NCBI RefSeq assembly: GCF_001039355.2
Contig: NW_019776113.1
Coordinates: 71,787-135,786 of the forward strand
Length of the DNA: 64,000 bases
Direction of reading: 5' to 3'
Source of the DNA: Lingula anatina
Taxonomy: Eukaryota; Brachiopoda; Lingulata; Lingulida; Lingulidae
Both the position numbers and the translations under genes were made by a program. The notes under the pieces are model-generated. The model searched no databases. It worked only from the letters and a program-made list of their open reading frames with translations, and was not told the DNA's origin. Shown here piece by piece: positions 28,947 through 40,201 of this stretch. The stretch's first letter is position 1. Each line of letters starts with the position of its first letter.

Positions 28947-29294
28947 ACTGAATATATGTGTTTATATCAGGTACAGTAAAACTTGTTCAACACATAAAAC
29001 CGTCAAGATGGCACAAGATTCCCAAAATATGATTGTACAAAGACCGGCTTTCTTCAAATATGGCGGTAGCGTTAGCAATGCGATTATAGGACCGCATTTG
29101 TTTCCGGTTTAGCTTAAAATGTGTACCGTGTAAAATCAGTGGTATGAAATAGACTGGTTTTACCGTTTTTGTACGTTATCTAAACTCTTTAACATATCCA
29201 CCACTTAATGTCTCTTTTTTCTGTTGAATTAAACAAACAAATCATGGTATGCGGAAAGCACAGGACCAGGTACTTGCTTCCGGTGTAAACAATC
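28947..29294. promoter_or_regulatory. Shared SNRPD3-GUCD1 divergent promoter interval
   Basis: Only 348 bp separate the two oppositely directed start codons, so both 5'UTRs and promoters lie here. No clear TATA box was seen, as expected for housekeeping genes. The same head-to-head pair exists in vertebrates (human 22q11). Confidence 0.6.
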
Positions 29295-30808
29295 ATGAAT
29301 GCTGATGACACTAATGTCCAACTGGGTGAGAAAAGTAAATTTATTTGTTTAAAATCGCCTTTCAATAAAAAATTGAGTCTATATTTGAACTTAACAACGT
29401 TTATGCAGCTGTGTTTTTATTTGTATCACATCCATTACAGCAGCGAAAGAACTAAAATCAGCATTCTCTGTTCTCAAATAACTTATAAGAAAACCACACA
29501 GCATCTTTCCCTCCATAGCATAGTTTTTTAGTCCATAGTTTTTCACTAGTCATTCGTGAAGTATATGTCTATTTCACAAATAACAACTTGTAAGAAACAT
29601 AAATTTTGAAAAGTGATAGTCCCAATATCAGTTGCTGACAGACAGAGAAGTATTTTTTTTTCTGTTTCTGCAATGGAATGTATTTAAATGTCTGTGAAAT
29701 AAGAGTTTTACTTTTATAGTGTATTATGTGGAACAATTTACCCTTTACTTGTATGTAGATGACCAGTCACTTGATCATGTTGTTGATGTTCCACATGAAA
29801 TACAACTCTATACCTGGGACTGTGGACTGGCCTGTGTAAAGATGGTTCTAAAGTAGGTTTATTTTTTTAATAAGTTAATATAATGCCGGTAAAGCACACA
29901 GCTTTGTTCCACTGGTTCAGTTATTTTTGAAAACTAATTAAGAGTGGAATATTACCAGTACTCCCATTTTACTTCATTGTCCATACTAATCCATTGTTCC
30001 TTCCTTCAAGAATTCTGACTTGAAAGTTCCACAGAAATGTCATTGATAAACTTTGCCTATTTTCCACTGACAGATTGGAGCCTGGCAATATTATACTTTT
30101 TAATTTATAATTGTTACATAACTTAAATGTAATATTGTAGATGATCTGCAAACCAATTGCAATCAATTTGAAGTATCAGGTGAAGTTCTTGCTTATTCCT
30201 GTGCATGCTTTTAGCAAACATTACTTAAAATGAAATATAAAAGCCTTATATATACACAACCATCTAAATCTAATGTTTAATGTCTATACCTTTTAGGCAT
30301 TACTCAGTAAACATGGGCAATTTTCTACAAGTCTGTAAAGAACTACAGTTTGGTGAAAGGTATGGTATTTCATAATTTTACAGTACATCTCGTGATGTTG
30401 TCATCCCACAAGATTAGTAAATCATAAAATTTATATAACTAATAAGCAGGCTTGTAAAGGGATTATCAAAACAAATGTCTGTGCATTACCCTGGCATGTT
30501 TTACTTAAGAACTTTTTTACAAAAATCAAGAATTTTAATAAGCTACACCATCTGTTTAAACAAAAGAACTCAAGAAATCTCAGGGTCAGCAACAAATTTT
30601 TAATACCAAAAGTAAAAACGGAGCGTTTTAAATCATCTTTTATAATGCACAGTCTTTTAAATTTTATGTAAATTACTGCTTCAAACTGTCTTATAAGTCT
30701 TTGGTCTTTTAGTTTATAATTTTTAGTTAATTTTAAAATACCTTATGATTTTATTATTTAAGACACATTGTAAAACTTCAACCTTTAGGTTGCGATTTTA
30801 GTAAATAA

Positions 30809-30858
<50 letters not shown>

Positions 30859-33800
30859 ATTCAGGTGGGAATTATATGGGTACTGACAAAAATCTGAAAA
30901 AGTCACATATTTCACATTTCTTCTTCAGTGTCTGGACAATAGACCTGGCAAACATACTTGCTCTGTACAGGGTTGAGCACCACTTTTATACTGTAACACT
31001 TGGGGTAGACAAGGGATATTCTGGAAAGGTAAAGTTATTTTTGCACTGTAGTATTCAGTTATAAATATGGTGATTTTCTAGTAAGTTTTACAAAAATTGT
31101 TTATTATAATATATATATAATAGTACATTTGGTTGTGAATTTAAGATCAGTCATATTTTTCAGGCTTTCTATAGGGCAAAGTTCAGCAGTGATGAAACCA
31201 GAGTGAATAATTTGTTTCAAGATGCTCAGTATAAAGGAATACCAGTAAGCAAAGGGTATGCTACCGAAACTGATGTCACAAAACACATATATTGATACTT
31301 ACACATATTTTTATCTTTCCACGTGTTGAGATGTTATTCTTTGTTTGTTTTAAATCATATTAAGTTGCAATTAAAAACAAAAACTCACATTAAAGGGCCA
31401 CTCCATGGAATTTTCTTGTTGTTATTAATTTCTCAGCCTCCTCTCGTAGTCATTGCCAACTTGCAATATCTGTATTATACACATCAAATTCCACAACAAA
31501 ACTATCCATGTACTGGACACCAGAGGGACACAGAAAAAGAGGCAGACGTAAGACCGCATGGAGGAGGACTGTCAAAGCACATTTTAAAAAATGGGAGAAA
31601 GTTGGGGGACAATCCAATACCTGGCTAGAGACAGAGAATTCATTTTGGTGGGGAAAATCCCATGGAGTGGCCCTTAAAGTAATATTGAGTAAAGTATTTC
31701 AAGTGTCTACGTCTCTGTCTTTTGCTTTTTTACAGAAATATATGATTATTATAATGTTTAGGTAATAAACAAAATTCCTACCAATATGCATATTTACAAA
31801 TCAAGTAGTGTGTATTCTGTAGGGAATCTCTTTATTTTCAAACTGTTGGATAAAACAAATATCTATTATCTTATCTTTCCAGAACCATAGATGCTGATGC
31901 TATACTCAACCACCTAACCCAGAATAAAGTGTTAATTGTGCTAACAGATTGGAATATATTGAAGTGTCTGCACTGTGATAAAAGTGTAAGTTCAATTTAT
32001 ATAGGTTGTGACATGGCTATGTGACATGGCTATTTGATGGATCAAGAATTAAGATGTATAACAAAGTTAAAAAGAGGGCACTATTTTCACATTTTGTTAA
32101 TAGTATGGAAGATATTTTTAAAGCTTTTAAAATTTGCCTCAGGCATACAGGGACACCTTTCTTTCTGTAATGAATTTTTTTTTTCAATAACTATTTTCCT
32201 CAAAAATTATTAGAATTTAACAATGATGATTATTTTTATTTGAAAGTGTGTTAGATGCAAATCTCAAGTAAGGATAATAAAAACATGATCATCTGACTCA
32301 CCAGTTTGTATTTTTTGTCCTTTTTATGTACAGACACAGATGTGTCTGTACATATAGGCGTCATCTGCGTCTGTCGTCGCCGTCGTCGCTGTCGCTGTCG
32401 TCGCCGTGCACTTTTACCGATAACACGATAAGTGGAAAACTGTTTTTTACTTCAGCTTGAAACTTACAGAATTGATGAATATTCATAATACGCAGGTCAG
32501 GTTCGAAAATCAGCATGATCGGGTGACTTGTAGGGAATTTATGCTGTTTTTTCACTTTTTTCAGCATATATGCAGCACCGATAACAGGATAAGTGGAAAA
32601 CCATTTTACTTTTGGGCTTGAAACTTACAAAACTGATGAATATTCATAATACGCAGGTCATGTTTGAAAATCAGCATGATCGGGCCATTTTTAGGGAAGT
32701 TATGCTGTTTTTTCACTTTTTTTCAACATATATGCAACATTGATAACACAATATAAGAAAAACAAATTGGCCAATTGTCATTATACTCACAGGAGTGGTC
32801 AATCTTACTAAAACGCAGGTTGAGTTCGTAAATCAGCATAATCCTGCTATTACTTTAGAAGTTATACTGTTTTTTCACATTTCCTCAAATTCAATTCTTA
32901 GGCATGTTAACAGTCTCATTATTGAACTAACAAGATACGTAAAAGTGTTTGTTTGATATTTCCTGCATCTTTACAACATTGTTAGTTGATTATGTAAAAA
33001 TGATGGTAAACTTGTTATTATGTATNTAGAAGAAAACACAATTTTTGGTGCTGCTGCCATGATGACCATTATGGGAAAACCATGTTACTTATGACTGTCA
33101 AACTTTCAAAAAAGAAACACAGGACTAAAATGCAGCCTGAGTTGGAAAAGCAAATTATTCTGTAATTTTTTATGAAATGTTACATCAAAATTGACGAACA
33201 TCTTTTTGCACTGCTACTGCAAACATTATGAAAAGAAAACTTATTATTATTATTAACTTATGAGTATGATTTTTAGGATTGGCAGGCAGTTCAAATTAGA
33301 AAGCCAGGTCAATTGGGTTATCATTTATTATTGAATTTTATGCAATTTTGTGTGAAATTTTTATTTTTCTCATTCTGGCACTTTCTAAGTATAAACTTGA
33401 ACTTTGATGGGCTTGAAGCCTTATGCTTTTTACCTTCGTCGGTGTTACCTGTTGTGCAAAATTAAAATTTGATGTTGACTGTGCAGTTAAACATAATGTA
33501 TTATTGCATCAGAATTGGTAGTCTCCTATTTTGTGCATTATCGTTTTGTGCTTTTCTTAAGTTGTGACTTATGGGCCTGAAAGACCTTTGAGAGGGTCAG
33601 TCTGTAAATTTCCCTTGGGTATCACTTAGCTAATTTCAGTGTTATAAACTCATTTGCCTAATTTATAGGCCATTAAATGAGATTACATAAAGCACACTTG
33701 TTGATATTTCCCTGTAAACTCCCAAAGGTTAAGCTCTCTGCTAGATTAATTATAAGAAAGCAGTGATAAATATGCAGGTAAATTTTGTTTAATATTGCAA

Positions 33801-36075
33801 ATAAGTTTTATATATATATATCAAACTCAAAGATTAAAAGTTTGAATAGCAGCTTCACAGCTTCATTGGAATTATATTTACCTCTGCCAAGGAGGTTATA
33901 TTTTCACCCCTGTTTGTCTGTCATCAACATAACTCAAAAAGTTATGGACCAATTTTGCTGAAATGTTCAGGAACTGTCAGAAGTGGGCCAAAGAGGACAA
34001 TAATCAATAATAATCAACAATTTCTGCCTTGGCAGAGGTCTGCACTCTCGGAGTGCTTTTCTAGTTTTGTTATGTTTTCCTTTATTATAATTTTTTCTCA
34101 AGCACTTGCATTTGTGACTTTTAACTCTCATCTGCCTGAGGGGCCCTGACATTTCTCTATTTCCACATAAGCAGTTGTATTGTTTTTTATGTCTTTAAAC
34201 ATTATGTTACTTATGTAATATTATTTTATGCACTGTCATCATTTTTCAAATATTGAGACTTTCATCATGTGAATTTGAACTCTCATGGTCCTGAAACTGT
34301 AATCTTATTGAAGGGGTACATTGAGACCATCTTCTGGGTCTTCCGGAAGACAGTGAAGTTATTAAGTTTATATTGACTGGTATCTATTTTTTTTTCTGTT
34401 GGAAGACCTTCAAAATGGAGGATGGATCAAAATAGATACTTTGGAATACTGTCAGAAAATATCTCTGGGTCTGCTCCTGTTATTGACCATGTTACCTGTT
34501 GTGCATGATTAAAATTCAGTGTTGACTGACAGTGCTATTATAAGCATTATTTATTATTGCATCAAAATTGACAAAATGGCCTTTTTTGCATCTTTATTTT
34601 CTGTTTTTTGTCTGTACATTTGACAGCTTTGCTGCCTTGTCTGATTTTATCTATTTAATTTTGCTTCATTGAATTTGATATTTATTTTCAGTGCACACCT
34701 TCACTTCACTGCTTTGGAAGTTTAATTAAAACATATCAGGGTAAGAAAAAACTTGAAATACTATGTGGGTTAATCATCCAGTCATTTTTTACTTAAATAA
34801 AGGTTTTAATCTATTACTGAATTTACAAGTTTGTCTTTTTGACAGTGTGTCTCCCTCTCAAAGACTCCAGCTGGTCTACCAAAATACAGTTGGAACTATT
34901 TCAGTCTTATAAGTTATCAGTACAGAAGATCACTGTGCGGAACATGGTAAAAGATTGGTAGAGCAGCTGAGCCAAACCAGGGAATTTATGTTCCATCTAT
35001 CCTGGACATGGAACAGGGTGATAAATAATCTACCATGCAGATTAAGTAACAAGACCAAGAATACTTCCACTCGTATCTCTGAGAGGGAAATGCAACATTG
35101 TCAGACTAAATTATAAGTACAGTAAAATATTTTTAATCACATTTAAAAGGCCACATTTAAAAAGCAGGCACTCCTGATATTTGCTGTTATTCATTCCTTA
35201 TCTGTATATTGTAAATGTGCAGTGGCAGATTTGGCGGGGATTTCAGGCCCTGTCCCCCCCCCCCCCCCCCCCCCCCTTNNNNNNNNNNNNNNNNNNNNNN
35301 NNNNNNNNNNNNNNNNNNNNNNNNNNNNCCCCCCCCCTTCGATTTCTGAAAAAAATCACACCAATGGTCTCCTCTTGAAATTAGAATTTTGACTAGCTGA
35401 ATTATAGTTGTAAACTGCACCAAATGGCATCTTCACCCTCTAAAATACCAAAAATTTTCGGGGCCAGTGAAGGCCATGCCAAAGAGGGAGGTGTGCTTTG
35501 CATCTGCAGACTCCCCCTTCAAATAATCCTGGATCTGCCACTGAATGTGAAATACTAATGCATGGATGTATCTCATGGATTTTCAAATATTTAAGTTTTT
35601 GATAATTTTTTCAGGGCATTTTATAGTTGTGGTTGGTTTTAATCTCAAACAGAAATTGATATATTACAAAAATCCTGCATATGACAAAGGTGACTATTAC
35701 AAAATGAATAGTTTTGTTAAGAATGAAGAAACGGATTCATTTATTCATTGATAATAAAAATAATAACAATTTTAATTTTCATTTTATTATTAAAACAATA
35801 ATGGCCATTTAAAATAAGTATGTTATTCAAGTAGTAATATAGTTAAAAAGAAATACCCCTCTGGACAGGTAATTTAGAAATAAAGGCACTGTCTGACATT
35901 GACAAAGAATGCTTCATAATATTGTAGATTTTGTGTTTTAACTTTGAATTCATGATTTTTTTTCTTTTCAGAAATGTGCTGCTGCACTATGAAAAATTTT
36001 GAAAAAGCACGGAAAAGTTATGGGACTGATGAAGATATCATTTTTGTTTACGGACTTGAAAATTCTGTCAGTTGA
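29295..36075 (+). CDS. GUCD1: Guanylyl cyclase domain-containing protein 1 (236 aa)
   Basis: Nine exons: 29295-29325, 29759-29852, 30297-30359, 30929-31028, 31164-31255, 31883-31985, 34692-34740, 35615-35689, 35972-36075; 711 nt with all phases consistent. Family hallmarks are visible: VPHEIQLYTWDCGLACVKMVL near the start, the TIDLANIL and HHFYTVTLGV blocks, ILNHLTQNKVLIVLTDWNIL, GHFIVVVGFN, YYKNPAY, and the DEDIIFVYG end. The Cys and later His (C in WDCGLAC, H in GHFIVV) fit a papain-like cysteine-peptidase fold, so the guanylyl-cyclase name is historical; the biochemical role is unclear. Length matches vertebrate GUCD1 (about 240). The sixth intron (2.7 kb) is stuffed with repeats. Confidence 0.95.
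30810..30857. repeat. (ATT)n microsatellite in GUCD1 intron 3
   Basis: About 16 ATT units. Confidence 0.95.
31394..31674. mobile_element. 281-bp inverted-repeat element with TAA target duplication
   Basis: Ends are inverted repeats of about 22 bp: left AGGGCCACTCCATGGAATTT, right its near-perfect complement. TAA flanks both sides (31391-31393 and 31675-31677), which suits a PIF/Harbinger-type non-autonomous element. TTAA sharing (piggyBac-like) is the alternative. The inside encodes a fragment resembling a non-LTR retrotransposon. It sits in GUCD1 intron 5. Confidence 0.75.
31508..31640 (+). pseudogene. Fragment resembling a non-LTR retrotransposon ORF2 C-terminus
   Basis: Conceptual translation gives YWTPEGHRKRGRRKTAWRRT followed by V-KAHFKKW. 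The G-x-R-x-RGR-x-KT-x-WRRTV pattern is common near the C-terminus of LINE polyproteins of many invertebrates. It lies inside the inverted-repeat element at 31394-31674. Non-functional remnant; identification is from memory of the motif. Confidence 0.5.
32365..32407. repeat. (GTC/GCC)n trinucleotide-rich leader
   Basis: Imperfect CGTCGTCGC-type tract directly before the 162-bp tandem array. Confidence 0.7.
32416..32890. repeat. About 162-bp tandem repeat, three diverging copies
   Basis: Units begin at about 32416, 32577 and 32739, each opening with a GATAACA-type block then ATAAGTGGAAAAC in the first two. All carry a block ending ACGCAGGT and AATCAGCATGATC (ATAATC in copy 3) and a closing TATRCTGTTTTTTCAC. 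The third copy is the most diverged. It lies in GUCD1 intron 6. Confidence 0.8.
33026..33026. other. Single-N assembly join
   Basis: Isolated N within repeat-rich GUCD1 intron 6; the local sequence may not be contiguous. Confidence 0.9.
33440..33530 (+). repeat. Dispersed direct repeat, partner at 34485-34580
   Basis: The block GTTACCTGTTGTGCA..ATTAAAATT..GTTGACTG and then TATTATTGCATCA.AATTG occurs in both places. It belongs to a diverged, larger repeat unit that fills much of intron 6. Confidence 0.6.
33877..34066. mobile_element. Short inverted-repeat element (ACCTCTGCCAAGG ends)
   Basis: ACCTCTGCCAAGG at 33880-33892 is the exact inverse of CCTTGGCAGAGGT at 34027-34039, about 135 bp apart. 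The left side continues AGGTTATATTTTCACCCCTG and the right ends CTCTCGGAGTGCTTTTCTAG. Sequences like this are common in fish and invertebrate genomes as a short DNA-transposon-like repeat; the superfamily is not assigned here. Confidence 0.6.
34310..34479. mobile_element. Decayed copy of the 168-bp MITE
   Basis: About 170 bp, clearly related to the intact copies at 41.9, 43.4 and 52.7 kb: it keeps TCTTCTGGGTCTTCCGGAAG, the CTGT.GGAAGAC block, GATGGATCAA and ATATCTCTG. The ends have mutated (AAGGGG and GCTCCTG). TTATT duplications flank it (34305-34309, 34480-34484). It inserted inside the dispersed repeat unit described at 33440. Confidence 0.8.
35220..35543. mobile_element. Inverted-repeat element with 6-bp target duplication
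   Basis: Left end CAGTGGCAGAT and right end ATCTGCCACTG are perfect inverted repeats. AATGTG is duplicated at 35214-35219 and 35544-35549. The CAGNGG-type end and 6-bp duplication fit a hAT-like (hAT6-type) non-autonomous element. The interior contains a long C-run and a 50-N gap, so its true length is unknown. Confidence 0.8.
35279..35328. other. 50-N assembly gap inside a poly-C tract
   Basis: Poly-C on both sides of exactly 50 N; a sequencing failure at a homopolymer. Confidence 0.95.
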
Positions 36076-39000
36076 TAAAACTCAAGCCTTATTATTTGCT
36101 TTTTATATCTTTTAACAGGTGGTTTTTATAATGTATTATATTCAGCTGTCGTTTGTCGACTTTTAATTAGCCGTTTGTCGACGTATATTCTAACGTTTTC
36201 TCGACGGTTTTACAGCGAGTGGAAGTTTTTCATTATCTCTTGTCCCTGTTTCTAAGAAAGACCTTTATTGGTACGCTCGCTCATATATTTGGTCACTGCG
36301 CCCATGTCCGAAAAACATTTTTATTTTTCGGGAAAAAAAATGCGGTGATTCAGAATGATCCGCTCCAGGGGAGTCAGATTGCGACTCACTGGCGTAACTG
36401 CTATTGAAATCACTATCACTGCTACTAGACTGACTGGAATCCGAGCATTCGGCGCTGGAACGCTCAGAGGACTGAGGACGATTGGATGAAACATGTACCA
36501 TATCGCCTGTTGTGCTTTTTGCTTTGTGTCTTTTTAAACCTACATCTGCTGATTTCAAACTTGGACATAATTTGTCCATGCTCTACTTCAGACTATAATT
36601 AGTCCGAGTCTGCGACCAAGACTGGGATTTTTTAGTATTTTCCGCTTCCGAACAAAAAAAAAACATGCCATTTCTATCACATTTCCCTGTTTTGAGTATC
36701 TGGATTGCCAGAAATCCCTCGTGGAACTGTTCAGCGCTTCGTCCCCGACCTGTTCCCCGACCGATGGCGATTTAAACAGTGTGATTTTAAAGATAGATAA
36801 ATCTGCAAGCAAAAATCCTCTGCGACTGCAAAAATGTCCAGCTGAAAAAAAAAAACACGAGGATGATGCATGTGACGTCATGATGACAGAGAAGTCGAAT
36901 ATCACAGATTTCATTTGACTGATGTTATTGAATTTGCTATATTTTAAGCTGAATAAGAGGCTAATATAATTTTGTATCTCACTTCTGTCGTCTCGTATAA
37001 TTTACCTTTCACCCGAAATCAGACATTACGTGCTCTCGTAAAATCTTCGATTTTTGTACATTTTACTTTTCTTGCACGAATAACAATATAAATCAATAAA
37101 ACTTGCATACTTTTCTAGTTTTCCCTACTGAAAAAACTTGTTAACCTATTCCGATATTTATCTGTGAAATTTATAGGGATAGTTTTGGTAGCATATTAGT
37201 ATTTTACAAGGTTTAAAGCTCTTGTCTAAATTGACTAGCCTGCAAGAAGTCAAATGAATAAAACTACAGCACAGTTGCGGGGGCAACTTAATGTGAGCAC
37301 ACACCGATTGCACTGTGTATGTGTCCTCTACTGTACATTACGGGATCAGTTAACCAAAACTTTTTTAACTAATAAGCGTGTTGTACTAGTACGAATGTAA
37401 AACTGCGTAACTGATCGACATTGATAAAAGTTGTGTGGCATACAAATGGGGAAAGCTTTCTCAATTTCTTATATTAATTTTGTGATTCGTGACGATATCA
37501 TATTAAATTTTTGCATACGGCGGGTTTGGACCAAAAGAAAAAAGAAAAAAATCCTCATCATAACAAGAGTGCATGTGAAGGCACGTAATGGGCGTGTCCG
37601 CCGTTTTGTTCAGAGTAATATCTATGCATCATCAGTACTATACCGGTTACAACCTTTCTGCGTAAAAATAGCGCGGCATCGTGTTCAGAATGCCGCTCGC
37701 TCAGATCGGCATATTAATCCATATCTGTACAATCCCTATATAACGAAAATCAATAAAAGTAGTCTGAACAATCGCACGAAATGCCTTTATGATACCGAAT
37801 CTGCGGACTAATATTTTTACACAACATTAAAACCTTTGTGCATCCGTATATATAGGTATTCCGTACAGGGTACACAGAAACTATTTTGTGTCTTGGGCAC
37901 GCAACCGGGCTGAATGTGATGGTTCATGCATTTCCACCTTATCAGAAAATATGCATGTGGCGAATCTCCAGCGAGAGTAGAATCAACGTGTATCTCAACA
38001 AATCGATAGCCTCTGTATCGTTAAGCCTAGTGCACGACATTTTTCCCACTCCATAAAAGGTACCTTGCTTAAAGTGAGTTGGTCTAAAAGCAGACTAACA
38101 CTGCAATGAAACGCTTCAGATGACAACATGAATGCACATGAACTCGACTGACATAGCTGACAATTGTGGGTGTCGCAGGTAGTTTGTTCCCTGTGCCACA
38201 GGTAAGAATAAGCCATATCTTTTCTTGATTGTAAACGGCAAAATGTCTGGATATTTTGTATGGGGTTTGGTGGATGCTCGTCGATAGAAGAACGTTGTGC
38301 ATCTTACCTGGGGTAATTAATATATTACGTGTTTACTTTAGTATGGTTGTCACCATAGGTTTGCTGAGGTGTGGATTAACCATGTGACCATATACGCTAT
38401 ATATACAGAAGAGTTATATATAAGGCCCTACTTAATTGTACTCTATGTAACAAGACGAAGCGGATTCATATTAGCATATTAGCATCTCTGCATTAAATTT
38501 TATAAATCGGTAGCTCTAGGATACAACTCCATGTGGAGTTGACTCCCAAAGGGATTAACAACTTTGTACCGGTATTGATTTTCTGTTTTTCTGATATTTA
38601 ACTTGCCTAATATGTAGCAATTCCCATCATGCCATACGAGTTACCTGTTTGATAAATCAATTACTTCTATTTCAACAGTCTGTAATTAAACCCAAAAGAC
38701 AAAAGAATGTCATGCTTGTTTGTTCATGTGATTGGGTGTGGCAATGGCGCCTCTTTATATGGTTGTTTCTGGACAAAATGCCTGGCCACATTTTGTATTT
38801 TCGCATTTACAGCGATTCATCAATATGGTTTCAGTGACATTAATACGTGTAGTATGATAGGATAAGCACTCGACAAAAAACACATCGGTCACACTATACT
38901 TCGGAAATAATGTTTGTAGGAGCCTCCAGCAAAGGCTTAAAGCTTTGTTTAATATAATATGGTGTGTCGTATTTTGTGTTTGTGTATTAACTGTGCTAGA

Positions 39001-40188
39001 TATGTCTAGCTTTTACTAGATGAAAAGCATTCGCATATCTCTTATAACGGTCGAACTTGGACCCATCCTGGTTCTATGACACACGCCCTTTTTGGACACC
39101 CTCCCCGTTTGTTATTTATCTTTCATAATTCCGTAGATGTGATGATATGCCAAACGAAACGATATGCTTTTTGTGAAGTGTCGACGAGCTATGATAGTGA
39201 ACAAGGGGTGAATTAGTGACAAAGCCCGCCAATTTCCTGCATACACTGACTACCCTTGACATTTTTAACTGGCTTACTTGACCGAAAAATATGTAGTGGT
39301 GGACAGAACACCACGGCCACTAAGTCACACACCTAAAGGGTACCCCAAATGAATGAATACAAATGTTATGGAAGGACGTTATATATTTATCGTTCATTGT
39401 AGAATAATGCATCGCCATACCTTATCATACCCGTATATAGGGATCCGGTTAACGGCAATTTCGCGAAGTACGTGTGTCATTATTAGCATAAAATGGAGAA
39501 AGCGACACTTAAATTACTGCCAACGACATAACGCTTGGTTTGCATGATAAAGGCAAAAGAAAACATTTTTCATATCTTCCGAGACGGCTGACATTGAGAT
39601 CACAAGTTCATTGAACTTAGACGCAGCATAAGAAAGGGGAGATAAAAAATGCGACTCGAGACGTGACATAAACGTTCCAAGAGAAATTTAAAAAAGAGCA
39701 CGTTTATTACCCTGTGCTTGAAACGGCGCTTTAGCGTAGAGGTTTGTTTCAAGTTATCTGTGAAGCACAGGGTGACATTTATACTCCTGATGGCCAATAA
39801 ATAAATAAATAAAATGCAAAAATATGTGGGGTGTAAGAGCTGTGCCTCGCTGAGTGCTGTACGCGCGTAGAAAAGAGATCAATCTAATCGCATATCTTTT
39901 TTTACATCTCCAGCATAAGAAAAAAGCGTCAAGTGCAATGAGAAAAAAAAAAGAATGATCCTACGTCACAGAATAGCAGGGAAATCATTTCTTACCTTTA
40001 AGCAATTTTTTCAATTTTTTTTTAATCAAAATCATCTAAAAATGGTCCTCCTAAAGTAACCTGTTCTTATAGCAATACATACAGGTATATCATAGCCTTC
40101 GGTGAGCATTAATTAATACAAATCACAATACATACATGTATATAAAGACCCCGTCAAAATTTATAGAATTTCACTGTCTATATTTCAG
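36076..40188. other. Intergenic, no gene recognised
   Basis: About 4.1 kb. A minus-strand ORF at 36265-36579 is Ser/Asp-rich and a plus-strand ORF at 37431-37811 is basic; neither matches a known family nor has convincing splice neighbours. No RNA gene or terminal repeats seen. Confidence 0.4.
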
Positions 40189-40201
40189 GTTGTTGTAAAC
40201 A

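Noticed and set aside
32490-32530. GGTTCGAAAATC, similar to a tRNA B box
   Set aside because: Part of the 162-bp tandem unit; no A box, no cloverleaf arms, so no tRNA or tRNA-derived SINE claimed.
36265-36579. Minus-strand Ser/Asp-rich ORF and nearby ORFs at 36588-36918
   Set aside because: Low-complexity, no recognisable domain, no convincing splice partners; kept out as genes, although a decayed transposase start cannot be excluded.
37431-37811. Basic plus-strand ORF of 126 codons
   Set aside because: Composition is typical of chance AT-rich ORFs; no domain, promoter or splice context.
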